Assembly: GCA_963678255.2 (NCBI GenBank)
Contig: CAXXTW010000002.1
Coordinates: forward strand, 868,001-932,000
Length of the DNA stretch: 64,000 nucleotides
Reading direction: 5' to 3'
Source of the DNA: G963678255 sp963678255
GTDB lineage: Bacteria > Cloacimonadota > Cloacimonadia > Cloacimonadales > WRIO01
A program made the translations under genes and the position numbers. The notes below the pieces were generated by a model. The model saw only the letters and a program-made list of their open reading frames with translations. It was not told where the DNA came from and did no database searches. Every line of letters begins with the position of its first letter. Position 1 is the first letter of the stretch. Positions 8,273 to 16,162 of the stretch are shown one piece after another.

Positions 8273-8981
8273 TTCCACCTCACATTATTTAGATCATATT
8301 ATTACAAATAAAATATTCTAGCAATTTGTCAATTGAAAAAATAAATTTATATGAGATAATTATGATAAATTATACAGTTTCTAATAATGATAATTCTAAT
8401 TATTGATGAAATCAATGTAAGAAATTATAACTTAATTAAAGAAAGATTTTTATCCAAGCTCCAAGGAAGGAGTAGCCTTTCAATAACTGATCATTAATAA
8501 ATGAAATAGTCATCAAATAAAATAACATTATTTTCATATAATTAGAGAGACTATATGTCCAATGAAATCTCCTTTACTATCCAGTCTTGGTATTATTGAG
8601 AGCATTGGTTGGTTAAGACATCAGAAGAGATAAATTGTCACTGATTTTAAAAAGAAGAATCTTTCACTATTACATTAAGCAAAATCAAATTCTTTGTTAG
8701 AAAAGCAATAATATCATCAATTAATGGTTTCTTCAATCTATTTTCTGATATTTTTTGAAGCTCTGTACAAGGGTTTTCTAGTCAAACGTAATTGAGAAAA
8801 AAAGACAGAATAGCAGGAAAATTTATAAATCATCTGACATTTAATATATTGATTTTTAATACAATTTGCTTTTATTACTAAACGAGCTATACTATAATTA
8901 GTCATTTGACAGTTTCTCTTGATTTAGTCACATGATAGCATTCAATTAACAATGACTAAGAAGAGAAAGAAAGAGGAGAAA
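8273..8981. other. Non-coding stretch upstream of dnaN; contains a 14-codon micro-ORF
   Basis: No gene is supported in these 700 bases. It is very AT-rich. An ATG at 8555 opens a 14-codon frame (MSNEISFTIQSWYY) ending with TGA at 8597; a related 14-codon frame with its stop at the same codon occurs at 48240-48284. A TTATCCAAG at about 8449 differs from a DnaA box at two bases, which is not enough to call an origin. The 3' end holds the promoter of the next gene. Confidence 0.5.
8866..8893 (+). promoter_or_regulatory. Possible sigma70-type promoter for the beta-barrel gene
   Basis: TTGCTT (8866-8871), a 16-base spacer and TATACT (8888-8893) lie about 90 bases before the ATG at 8982. A second TATAAT overlaps just downstream. 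Seen by eye in AT-rich DNA, so only suggestive. Confidence 0.35.
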
Positions 8982-9497
8982 ATGAAAAATTTTTTATTAA
9001 TTGCAGTTCTGATATTTATTATCGGGACTCTCTATGGACAAAGAACGGCAACAAAAGGTCAAACACAATTTAATGCAGGGGTTGGATTTTCATCATGGGG
9101 TGTCCCAGTTTATATTGGATTAGATCATAGAGTACATCCGAATTTTTCACTAGGTGGTGAGCTATCATACCATTCTTATGACGAGAATTACTGGTACAAC
9201 TCACATGATAGTCACAAATACCATCATTCAATCATAGGTTTTTCAGGTAATGGGAATTATCATTTTAATCAATTGTTGAATATCCCACGAGAATGGGATT
9301 TTTATGCAGGGTTAAACATAGGTTTTTATGTTTGGAATTCACCTGATGATTATCCCGGTTCTCATACTTCAGGTTTAGGTTTAGGGGCACAACTAGGTGG
9401 CAGATATTATTTTTCTGACAACTTTGGAGTTAATATGGAATTTGGAGGCAACAACGCATTTTCTGGTGGAAAGATCGGAATAACAATTAAGTTGTAA
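8982..9497 (+). CDS. Small outer-membrane beta-barrel protein
   Basis: 171 residues. The ATG at 8982 follows AGAGGAG and starts a clear signal peptide ending near LYGQ; the open frame extends upstream to 8952 with a Lys-rich stretch that is unlikely to be translated. The mature part alternates polar and aromatic residues in amphipathic strands (VGFSSWGVPVYIGL, YAGLNIGFYVW, LGLGAQLGGRYYF, KIGITIKL) and ends in a hydrophobic strand, as 8-stranded OmpA/OmpX-like barrels do. It is His- and Tyr-rich between strands. Function unknown. The gene stands alone: own promoter-like sequence, and a hairpin 110 bases downstream. Confidence 0.7.
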   Translation: MKNFLLIAVLIFIIGTLYGQRTATKGQTQFNAGVGFSSWGVPVYIGLDHRVHPNFSLGGELSYHSYDENYWYNSHDSHKYHHSIIGFSGNGNYHFNQLLNIPREWDFYAGLNIGFYVWNSPDDYPGSHTSGLGLGAQLGGRYYFSDNFGVNMEFGGNNAFSGGKIGITIKL

Positions 9498-9607
9498 TTA
9501 GCAACAAGAGTTTTCAATACTTTAAATCATTTGGAAACATTCTTCAATCAAACCTTGAAATATCAATAAATCTTGATTATTTTAAAGCAAACAACAAAGG
9601 TGAATAT

Positions 9608-9637
9608 AACCTAGAATTGCAAATGTTGTTCTAGGTT
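9608..9637 (+). terminator. Hairpin downstream of the beta-barrel gene
   Basis: AACCTAGAA (9608-9616) pairs with TTCTAGGTT (9629-9637) across a 12-base loop and runs into TTC-ATG-TTT. The stem is good but the U tract is short, so termination may be modest. The rest of 9498-9830 is AT-rich and shows no gene. Confidence 0.55.
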
Positions 9638-9830
9638 TTCATGTTTAAACTACTGTAAAAGTGACACTTTATCTACATATAAAAGCATATTAGGATTTCA
9701 ATTATGTCTTTATTTCTTATATTTCTTTTGCAGTTTATACTAACTGTAATTGATTTTCTGGTTAGATCTCCTTTTTTATGATCAGCAAAGAATGAAGGCT
9801 AATATAATGGATTAAAAAAATCGGATAAAC

Positions 9831-9945
9831 TGTCCGAATTTTATAAGAATAGATGTCCGAAAAAAATGAGAGTGACTGTCCGAATTGCATGAGAATAGGT
9901 GTCCGAAAAAAATGAGAATCACTGTCCGAATTCATGAGAATATAC
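9831..9945 (+). repeat. Five tandem 23-bp repeats starting TGTCCGA
   Basis: TGTCCGA begins at 9831, 9854, 9877, 9900 and 9923, exactly 23 bases apart each time. Most units continue as AA, a variable stretch, then ATGAGAAT and three variable bases; units 2 and 4 share an A-rich middle. The units contain the same kind of TCCGA core as the multiple terminal repeats of IS21-family elements (the intact IS21 element nearby has a 22-base period), so the array may be an orphan end of another IS21-type element. An iteron-like protein-binding array is the alternative. It lies 30 bases left of the IS1182-family element. Confidence 0.85.
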
Positions 9946-10041
9946 AGTTAAGTAAAACTAAACTTATAATAAATGATGACTTCGTAAAAAGTATTTATCC
10001 TTAAAAGATTGAAAAATAATGACATAAATGCAATAAATGTC

Positions 10042-10071
10042 TTGACAAGATCCAGCAAATCATAGTATTAT
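10042..10071 (+). promoter_or_regulatory. Transposase promoter inside the IS1182 element
   Basis: TTGACA (10042-10047), an 18-base spacer and TATTAT (10066-10071) lie 25 bases before the transposase ATG, with AGAGGT as ribosome site. A close match to the sigma70-type consensus. Confidence 0.6.
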
Positions 10072-10096
10072 CTCTATAAATAAGAGGTAAATAGCT

Positions 10097-11779
10097 ATGA
10101 TTAAAATAAAAAGTAAAAATCAGATGGAACTGCCTGGATTAGAGACTTGGAGAGTTCAATATACACCAGTAAAACTAACAAGACTTGAAAAAAGTTGGGC
10201 AGGTGTATTTCGCACTTGTGTTTTACCAGTACTTCCCATCAAGAAAGTATTAAAGTATTACACATCGGATCTTGGTCGTCCAAGCAAAGAATTATATTCG
10301 GTAATGGGTGCCACTATCCTTCAACAGTTTTTTAATCTAACCGATGAAGAGACTATTGAAGAATTAGCTTTTAATCAGCTATGGCATTTTGCACTGGAAT
10401 GTTTCAACGAAAATGATCAGGTTATTTCCCTTAAAACTTTATGGACTATGCGTAATAGAATGGTTATTCAAGGAATCGGTAATGAAGTGTTTGAAAAGGC
10501 AACCGATTTAATGATCAAACAATTAAACGTAAATACAGACAAACAGCGTCTTGATTCGGTTCATGTCTATTCAAATATGGCTAAACTGGGAAGAATCAGG
10601 GTATTATCAAAAACCACCGAGCTGTTTTTAAAGGCTCTGAAAAAGAATTTTACAGATATTTATGATTCAAAAATTCACCAAGAGCTGAAAGATCTGTATT
10701 TCAAGGGTAAAGGCATCAGTGTTTTTGGACAGGTAAAACCATCAGACTCCGAAAAAACGCTTCAAAAGCTTGCAGAAGAGATGAACGGTCTTCTTTTAAT
10801 GTTTGTTGAGAATGAAGAAATATCCTCATCAAAATCATTCAAATTGTTAGAAAGAGTGTTTTCTGAACATTGCATTGTAAAAGATAACATTGTTATTATA
10901 AAGAAACCTAAGGAAGTCGAATGTACAAGTATTCAGAATCCTTCTGATCAGGATGCCGGCTATGATGGGCATAAAGGTCAGGGTTATCAAACACAGATAG
11001 TCGAGACATACTCAGAAGAAAAGGAAGGTGAAGAAAAACCGCTGAATCTGATTACCTACGTAAAGACAGAATCAGCCGCTATTCATGATTCTCATGCATT
11101 AATACCAGCGTTAGATAATTTAAAAGATCGGGATATCTGCCCTAAAAACATGCTTGGCGATGCATCTTACGGTGGTCATAAAAACATTATAGCAGCAAAA
11201 GAAAAAGAAGTGGAAGTTATTTCCCCGGTTCTTGGTAATGCATCCCAACGAGGCCTTGATGATTTTCGCTTTGATAAGGATAATTTTAAAGTGTTAACAT
11301 GTCCTGCTAATCATAAACCTGATCAGTTTAAAACTGGTAAAAATGATAGTTATTGTGCCAAATGGAGTCATGTAATCTGTAACAAATGTCCTTTAAAAGA
11401 AACTTGCACATCAAAAAAAGGTAAGAACAACCGAGTTTTGCACTATAAGAAATCTGAAGTGGCTTCCTGTTTAAGAAGAATTTATGAACAGAGTGATGAG
11501 TATAAAGAAAAGTATCGGTATCGAAGTGGAATTGAAGGTACCAATTCCAGATTTATAAGCCAAACTGAGGCTCGAAAATCAAGATATAGAAATCTTGGCA
11601 AGATGTCTTATTCTCAATCATTAAAAGCATTATTTATTAACCTGTTCAGAGTAACAAAAAGTAAGGTATGGGAGAAGCATCTCTTATTATTAATTATAAT
11701 ATTGGAAAAAATCTGTTTTCCTGAGCTTAAAAATGAGAAATGTAGTAAATATTCGGTTTATTACTCATTTTGTGCTTGA
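10097..11779 (+). CDS. IS1182-family DDE transposase
   Basis: 560 residues, full length. An N-terminal DUF772-type region (GRPSKELYSVMGATILQQFFNLTDEETIEEL) is followed by the DDE core: first Asp in RLDSVHVYSN (D153), second in LGDASYGG (near 355), and Glu in YRSGIEGTNSRF (near 479). A Cys cluster (CNKCPLKETC) precedes the last block, as usual in the family. It cuts and moves the surrounding element. No disruption is seen. Confidence 0.93.
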   Translation: MIKIKSKNQMELPGLETWRVQYTPVKLTRLEKSWAGVFRTCVLPVLPIKKVLKYYTSDLGRPSKELYSVMGATILQQFFNLTDEETIEELAFNQLWHFALECFNENDQVISLKTLWTMRNRMVIQGIGNEVFEKATDLMIKQLNVNTDKQRLDSVHVYSNMAKLGRIRVLSKTTELFLKALKKNFTDIYDSKIHQELKDLYFKGKGISVFGQVKPSDSEKTLQKLAEEMNGLLLMFVENEEISSSKSFKLLERVFSEHCIVKDNIVIIKKPKEVECTSIQNPSDQDAGYDGHKGQGYQTQIVETYSEEKEGEEKPLNLITYVKTESAAIHDSHALIPALDNLKDRDICPKNMLGDASYGGHKNIIAAKEKEVEVISPVLGNASQRGLDDFRFDKDNFKVLTCPANHKPDQFKTGKNDSYCAKWSHVICNKCPLKETCTSKKGKNNRVLHYKKSEVASCLRRIYEQSDEYKEKYRYRSGIEGTNSRFISQTEARKSRYRNLGKMSYSQSLKALFINLFRVTKSKVWEKHLLLLIIILEKICFPELKNEKCSKYSVYYSFCA

Positions 11780-12088
11780 GAAACTTCAAAATATATTTTT
11801 TTGAAATTATTCTTTTTTACGAGGTCATCATAAATAAATAAAAAATCATAGATTTTCCTAATTTTATCAATAAAAGACATTAACAACTTTTATAAAAATA
11901 GAGTCAAATAATTTATATTTACAGAAATTATAAAATAAATCCGTAAGAAGATTTGAAGGTAAACTCTGAAATAACTTAATATTTACAGTATTAAGAATAT
12001 TTTTATTATCCAAATAACTATAAAAAAAAGATTAAAAACAACTGATTATAAGTAACGGGTGTGATTCTCCTGAATATACCGATCGTTT

Positions 12089-12160
12089 AGAGCATACGTT
12101 CCGATTTAATAGAGCATATGCTCCGAATTTATTGAGCCAAGCCTCCGTTAAGAGAGCCAC
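12089..12160 (+). repeat. IS21 multiple terminal repeats, istB-side end
   Basis: Three units of AGAGC-(6-7 bases)-TCCG spaced 22 bases apart, plus a final AGAGCCAC. They mirror the units at the other end and are the expected IstA binding sites. Confidence 0.8.
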
Positions 12161-12229
12161 ATAAAACTCTCTTACTTTTCATTAAAAATTTGTCCGAGAG
12201 ATCGGTAAAACTACTCGGACAAATTATCA

Positions 12230-12973
12230 TTATTTTTTAAACCCCTTTCTTTCTCTCATTGACATTTTTCCCTCAATTAATATATCGTAAGCATTATGAA
12301 CTATCCTATCAAGGATGGCATCCGCAAGAGTTGTTTGTCCAATCTTCTCATGCCATCCTTCAATTTCAAACTGAGAACAAAACATGGTTGAACCATTTTG
12401 ATATCTAGACTCGATTATTTCAAACAGATCATTTGCTTCATGTCCTCTAAGAGGAGTTAATAACCATTCGTCTATTATCAAAAGTTTTACTTGTTTGTAT
12501 TGATTTATTGCTTTTTTGTACCGACCTTCTCCTCTTGCTACTTCTAATTCATCAAAAAGTTCTGGTAGTCTTATATATTTTACTGAATATGATTTACGAC
12601 AAGCAGACATACCTAAGGCACATGCAATATATGATTTGCCACTTCCAGATGCCCCTGTAATTATTATATTGTATGTTGATGTTATATATTCACATGTTGA
12701 TAACCGCAATATTGATGGTTTATCGATTTTCCTGTCATCGTGATATTCTATATCTTCTATGCAAGCATTTGTAAATTTTAAATTAGCAGTTTTGATTAAT
12801 TTTGCTAATTTGTTGTTCTTTCTGTTAATCCATTCTTTATCTACTATAAAAGCAAATCTCTCTTCAAAAGATAATTGTTTATAAGCCGGATCCTTTATTT
12901 GTTCTTTAAAACTTTCAGCCATAGTGCTTAAATGCATTTCATACAATTGATTTATTGTTTGACGATCTATCAT
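12230..12973 (-). CDS. istB: IS21 helper ATPase IstB
   Basis: 247 residues from the ATG at 12973, which follows GGAGG and overlaps the istA stop as ATGA (translational coupling). It is an AAA+ ATPase related to DnaC: Walker A GASGSGKSY near residue 106 and Walker B LLIIDEW near 164. IstB controls target selection and stimulates IstA. The frame is open further upstream to 13021, but that part lies inside istA. Intact. Confidence 0.92.
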   Translation of the reverse strand: MIDRQTINQLYEMHLSTMAESFKEQIKDPAYKQLSFEERFAFIVDKEWINRKNNKLAKLIKTANLKFTNACIEDIEYHDDRKIDKPSILRLSTCEYITSTYNIIITGASGSGKSYIACALGMSACRKSYSVKYIRLPELFDELEVARGEGRYKKAINQYKQVKLLIIDEWLLTPLRGHEANDLFEIIESRYQNGSTMFCSQFEIEGWHEKIGQTTLADAILDRIVHNAYDILIEGKMSMRERKGFKK

Positions 12974-14514
12974 TTCTTTTTCCTCCCATAATATGATGAA
13001 CCCCTGGTTAAACCATGACAAGACGGTGCTACTGTTTCTGAAGGTTCAAAACAAACAGATATCATATCAAATCCTCTTTTTAAAATCTGATAAACTGTTT
13101 TAACTCCTGGATTAGGAGAATAGGTTAATGCTCTTTCGCAAGCTTTTTCAAGGCATTCTGCTGAATATTTATCAGCTGATTTCAATAAGGTCATGCATGT
13201 TCTATAGCTTTGTTGCTCTACTTTACATGAGGAAATAATGCTTTTTATTACAGCTTTTGTGTTTGATCCAATTTCATCTGACCACGCAATAAATTTTTCT
13301 GTATTCCATTCAAGATATTTTTGATGCTGTTCTGGCATATGTTCTGGGAAAGTCTGATATTGTCCTGCATTACCATATTTTCTAATGTGTGAAGCTATTC
13401 TGTTGCCATTATAAAAGATCTCTATTGTCTTAATGGTAGTTCTCACGTCTAACTCATGCTTTATATATTCGTAAGGTACTGAATAATTGATTTTATCTAT
13501 ACAAACATGGTAATTATATTGTACAATTGTTTTTGACCATATGGCAAGTTCATATTTTGATAAAGGCAAGGGTAATAATTCATTTTGTTCTTCTGCCAGA
13601 AAAACACTCTCACGACTTCCTTCCTTCTTTTGAAAAGGCTTTCTATTGAACTCATTTAGCTTTTCTTTGATTAATTCATTTAACTCATTAAGAGTAAAAA
13701 AAAGGATATTCCTTAATGAGGCTGTTATCCATGTCGAAATAACGCCTACCGTTCCTTCTACACTTGCTTTATCTTTAGGTTTCCTTACTCTTGCAGGAAT
13801 AACGGCTGTGTCATAATAAGCTGCCATATCACCGTAGACTCTGTTTATGACTGGATTAAACCAATGAATCCTATCTACTCCTGTTTTTAGATTATCTGGA
13901 ACAAGTATCTTAGTAACACCATTGAAGTAATTGAACGCATTGATATGTGCTTGAATCCAACTTTCGGTATTCATAGATAAAAAGCCTTCTACATATGAAT
14001 ATCCGCTATAAGGAAGTGTTGCAACAAATATGTATACTTTAATAGGAGATCCTGTGATATTATTTTTTATCATTGCAGTCTGACCAGCCCAATCAACCTC
14101 CATTTTCTCACCAGGTTTATGATGGATACGCATAGTTGCTTTTGTTTTTACGGAAAAATCATTATACAATTTACAAAACTGAGAATATTTGTAGGGTATT
14201 TGTTCTTTATCTCTACATGTGTCTGAATATTCTTGCCATAGTAAAGATAATGTTACACCACTTTTGGCTAAATCCTTGTGAATTTGAACAAAATCTGGTT
14301 CCTGTTGCTGTTTTCTTAAATAGAAATCAGGAAATAACTGAATTTCGATTTGTTGATTTGTCAGGGTTTCTGCAATAAGCCAGGTTAATTCGGCTTCATT
14401 TGCTTTTTGAATGACTTGTGACACAGTGTTACGTGAACAGGATAAACTTCGTGATATCCCACGAAGACTAATACCTTGACGGTATAAGCGTAGTATCTCT
14501 CGATAATTGGTCAT
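12970..14514 (-). CDS. istA: IS21 transposase IstA
   Basis: 514 residues. An N-terminal helix-turn-helix (LRLYRQGISLRGISRSLSCSRNTVSQVIQKA, about residues 8-38) binds the terminal repeats; the rve-type catalytic core has Asp in EVDWAGQ (near 140), Asp in VPDNLKTG (near 207) and Glu in KASVEGTVG (near 251). GGAGG precedes the ATG. Length and motifs are complete. Confidence 0.93.
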   Translation of the reverse strand: MTNYREILRLYRQGISLRGISRSLSCSRNTVSQVIQKANEAELTWLIAETLTNQQIEIQLFPDFYLRKQQQEPDFVQIHKDLAKSGVTLSLLWQEYSDTCRDKEQIPYKYSQFCKLYNDFSVKTKATMRIHHKPGEKMEVDWAGQTAMIKNNITGSPIKVYIFVATLPYSGYSYVEGFLSMNTESWIQAHINAFNYFNGVTKILVPDNLKTGVDRIHWFNPVINRVYGDMAAYYDTAVIPARVRKPKDKASVEGTVGVISTWITASLRNILFFTLNELNELIKEKLNEFNRKPFQKKEGSRESVFLAEEQNELLPLPLSKYELAIWSKTIVQYNYHVCIDKINYSVPYEYIKHELDVRTTIKTIEIFYNGNRIASHIRKYGNAGQYQTFPEHMPEQHQKYLEWNTEKFIAWSDEIGSNTKAVIKSIISSCKVEQQSYRTCMTLLKSADKYSAECLEKACERALTYSPNPGVKTVYQILKRGFDMISVCFEPSETVAPSCHGLTRGSSYYGRKKK

Positions 14515-14589
14515 TTGTGACCTCCAAATTTGTATTTACACTTAATTTGTGTATATATTAAAATGGAGTATTATCTTTTATTATGACAA

Positions 14590-14661
14590 GTGGATCTTAC
14601 ATCGGAGAGCTGGCTCTATAATTTCGGACTAGTGGCTCTGACTTTTCGGATAGTATGCTCT
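14590..14661 (-). repeat. IS21 multiple terminal repeats, istA-side end
   Basis: Read on the minus strand: three units AGAGC-(6 bases)-TCCGA spaced about 22 bases apart and a final AGATCCAC, the inverted counterpart of the repeats at 12089-12160. They lie just upstream of istA. Confidence 0.8.
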
Positions 14662-14774
14662 ATTGGAAAAGAATATTCAATTCTCCCAACAAACTTGTGA
14701 AAAATTGTGAGTATCTAAGTCAACAAAGATTTGTTAATTTAAGAGCCTTTCAATACTTAGAATATATAAAATGC

Positions 14775-16046
14775 TTATTTTTTATCTTTTAATAATATCT
14801 TAAAATGATACCTTATTGCTATAAACAACATAGTAGAAGATAAAATTGCTACCATTAATGAAGACAATGAAGCTCCAATCATCCCATATTTTTTTATCAA
14901 AAAGTAATCAAAAAGAATATTTAAACTACCAGTTATTACAACAACAGTAATGTTTGTTGTAACCTTTTTCATAGCAAAAAGAGTATTTCCAGAAGGGAGT
15001 TTTATTGACCCATTAACCAAATATCCAAGAAGAAGTATCCTAAATGGAATGACAGCATCGATAAAAGCAACTCCAAACATGAGTTTTATTAGAAATGGTG
15101 CTAAGAAAAAGAGAATGCTTACGATTATACAATTTACTATTATCATATATCTAACGATTTTGTAATACAATTCTTTTAGTAATTCTGGTTGAGCTAATCT
15201 TTGTGCTAAAAAAGGAAATAGAAAAACGATAACAGAAGAAGGAATTTGTAATAATGCAAAAGGTATAAGCGTTGCAGTTTTATATATTGCTACAATGTTT
15301 TCGTCTTTGAGGAGAAAACCAATAAAAAAGACATCAACAAGAAGATAAATTGATGTAAATACATTTGCAACTAAACAAGTAGCTGAATATTTCAAAAAAT
15401 CAATTAATTCATTCTTTACTAAAACAGCACTTTTCAATACTTCTGGTAGTATATTTTTTAGTTTATAAGTTGCGTAAATAATTACAAAAATTACAGCAAG
15501 ATAACGTCCTAGAACCACCCCAGTTATCTTAAAGAAATAAGCACCACTGACTGTAAAGATTAAAACAAAAGCAGAATTTAAAGTATTCAAAAACGAATAC
15601 AATTTATTCTCTAAGCGTATTCTCAGAAATATCATAATAATATCAAATATAATATTAAATAAAGGTAGTAAAAAAAGTAATAAAAAATAAGGTTTAGAAT
15701 TCGGAATTGAGAATTTACCAAAGAAATAATAAATTAGAATTCCTAAAGATGCAATAATATTTGTTATAATACCTATGAATAAACTTGTTTTGAAATATAC
15801 ATATTGTTTTTTGGGATCCTGATTTTCACTGGCATATTGAAGTAAACCTGCAGTTACGCCTAAACCTTGAAGGAGTAAAAATATTTGAAGGATATTTTCA
15901 GCAGCAGACCAAACACCGTAATTTGATTTTGTTAAAATCCTAACAAGAAGAATTGATGAAGAGAAATTGATCACTCGATTTACAATATTTGAACCAAAAA
16001 TATGAAAAAAGCCTTTATTCAATAATTTTTTAAAAAGATGTATCAT
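14775..16046 (-). CDS. Polysaccharide flippase (Wzx/MATE-like)
   Basis: 423 residues, hydrophobic throughout, with about 12-14 membrane segments. The opening (GSNIVNRVINFSSSILLVRILTKSNYGVWS) is that of the polysaccharide biosynthesis / Wzx branch of the MOP exporters, which flip undecaprenyl-linked repeat units across the inner membrane. It starts about 115 bases from the divergent asparagine-synthase-like gene and ends 95 bases from the IS21 element. No glycosyltransferases are near, so it may be a remnant of a larger surface-polysaccharide locus disturbed by the insertion sequences; that is inference. No ribosome site as strong as in the housekeeping genes is apparent. Confidence 0.85.
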   Translation of the reverse strand: MIHLFKKLLNKGFFHIFGSNIVNRVINFSSSILLVRILTKSNYGVWSAAENILQIFLLLQGLGVTAGLLQYASENQDPKKQYVYFKTSLFIGIITNIIASLGILIYYFFGKFSIPNSKPYFLLLFLLPLFNIIFDIIMIFLRIRLENKLYSFLNTLNSAFVLIFTVSGAYFFKITGVVLGRYLAVIFVIIYATYKLKNILPEVLKSAVLVKNELIDFLKYSATCLVANVFTSIYLLVDVFFIGFLLKDENIVAIYKTATLIPFALLQIPSSVIVFLFPFLAQRLAQPELLKELYYKIVRYMIIVNCIIVSILFFLAPFLIKLMFGVAFIDAVIPFRILLLGYLVNGSIKLPSGNTLFAMKKVTTNITVVVITGSLNILFDYFLIKKYGMIGASLSSLMVAILSSTMLFIAIRYHFKILLKDKK

Positions 16047-16162
16047 AGATTTATTTAACTCCCATTTCTACATTTTTAAAATTTGTTAAGATCGGTCAAG
16101 AGCAAATTATACTTCTTGACAATTTTTTTTAATATTTTTTTTGTATAATTAAGGAGATTAAA

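Larger units (their letters stand above)
9975..11829 (+). mobile_element. IS1182-family insertion sequence
   Basis: 1,855 bp, in the size range of the family, with one transposase gene. The ends form an imperfect inverted repeat: GATGACTTCGTAAAAAG at 9975-9991 and CTTTTTTACGAGGTCATC at 11812-11829 (one substitution, one extra T). ATAAAT flanks both sides (9969-9974 and 11830-11835) and may be a 6-bp target duplication, though such AT-rich words match easily by chance. The transposase is intact, so the element may still be active. Confidence 0.85.
12071..14679 (-). mobile_element. IS21-family insertion sequence with target duplication
   Basis: 2,609 bp carrying istA and istB in the usual order. 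Both termini begin TGAATAT when read inward (12071 on the plus strand; 14679 on the minus strand), and each carries several 22-base subterminal repeats in inverted orientation. The 7-base word ATTCTCC stands immediately outside both ends (12064-12070 and 14680-14686), a target-site duplication in the 4-8 bp range known for IS21. All parts look intact, which points to a recent insertion. Confidence 0.93.

Noticed and set aside
8440..8460. TTATCCAAG as part of a replication origin upstream of dnaN
   Set aside because: Two mismatches to the DnaA box and no second box nearby; dnaA is absent.
16116..16149. TTGACA and TATAAT before the asparagine-synthase-like gene
   Set aside because: The spacer is 22 bases and transcription would start inside the ribosome site, so it is not a credible promoter.
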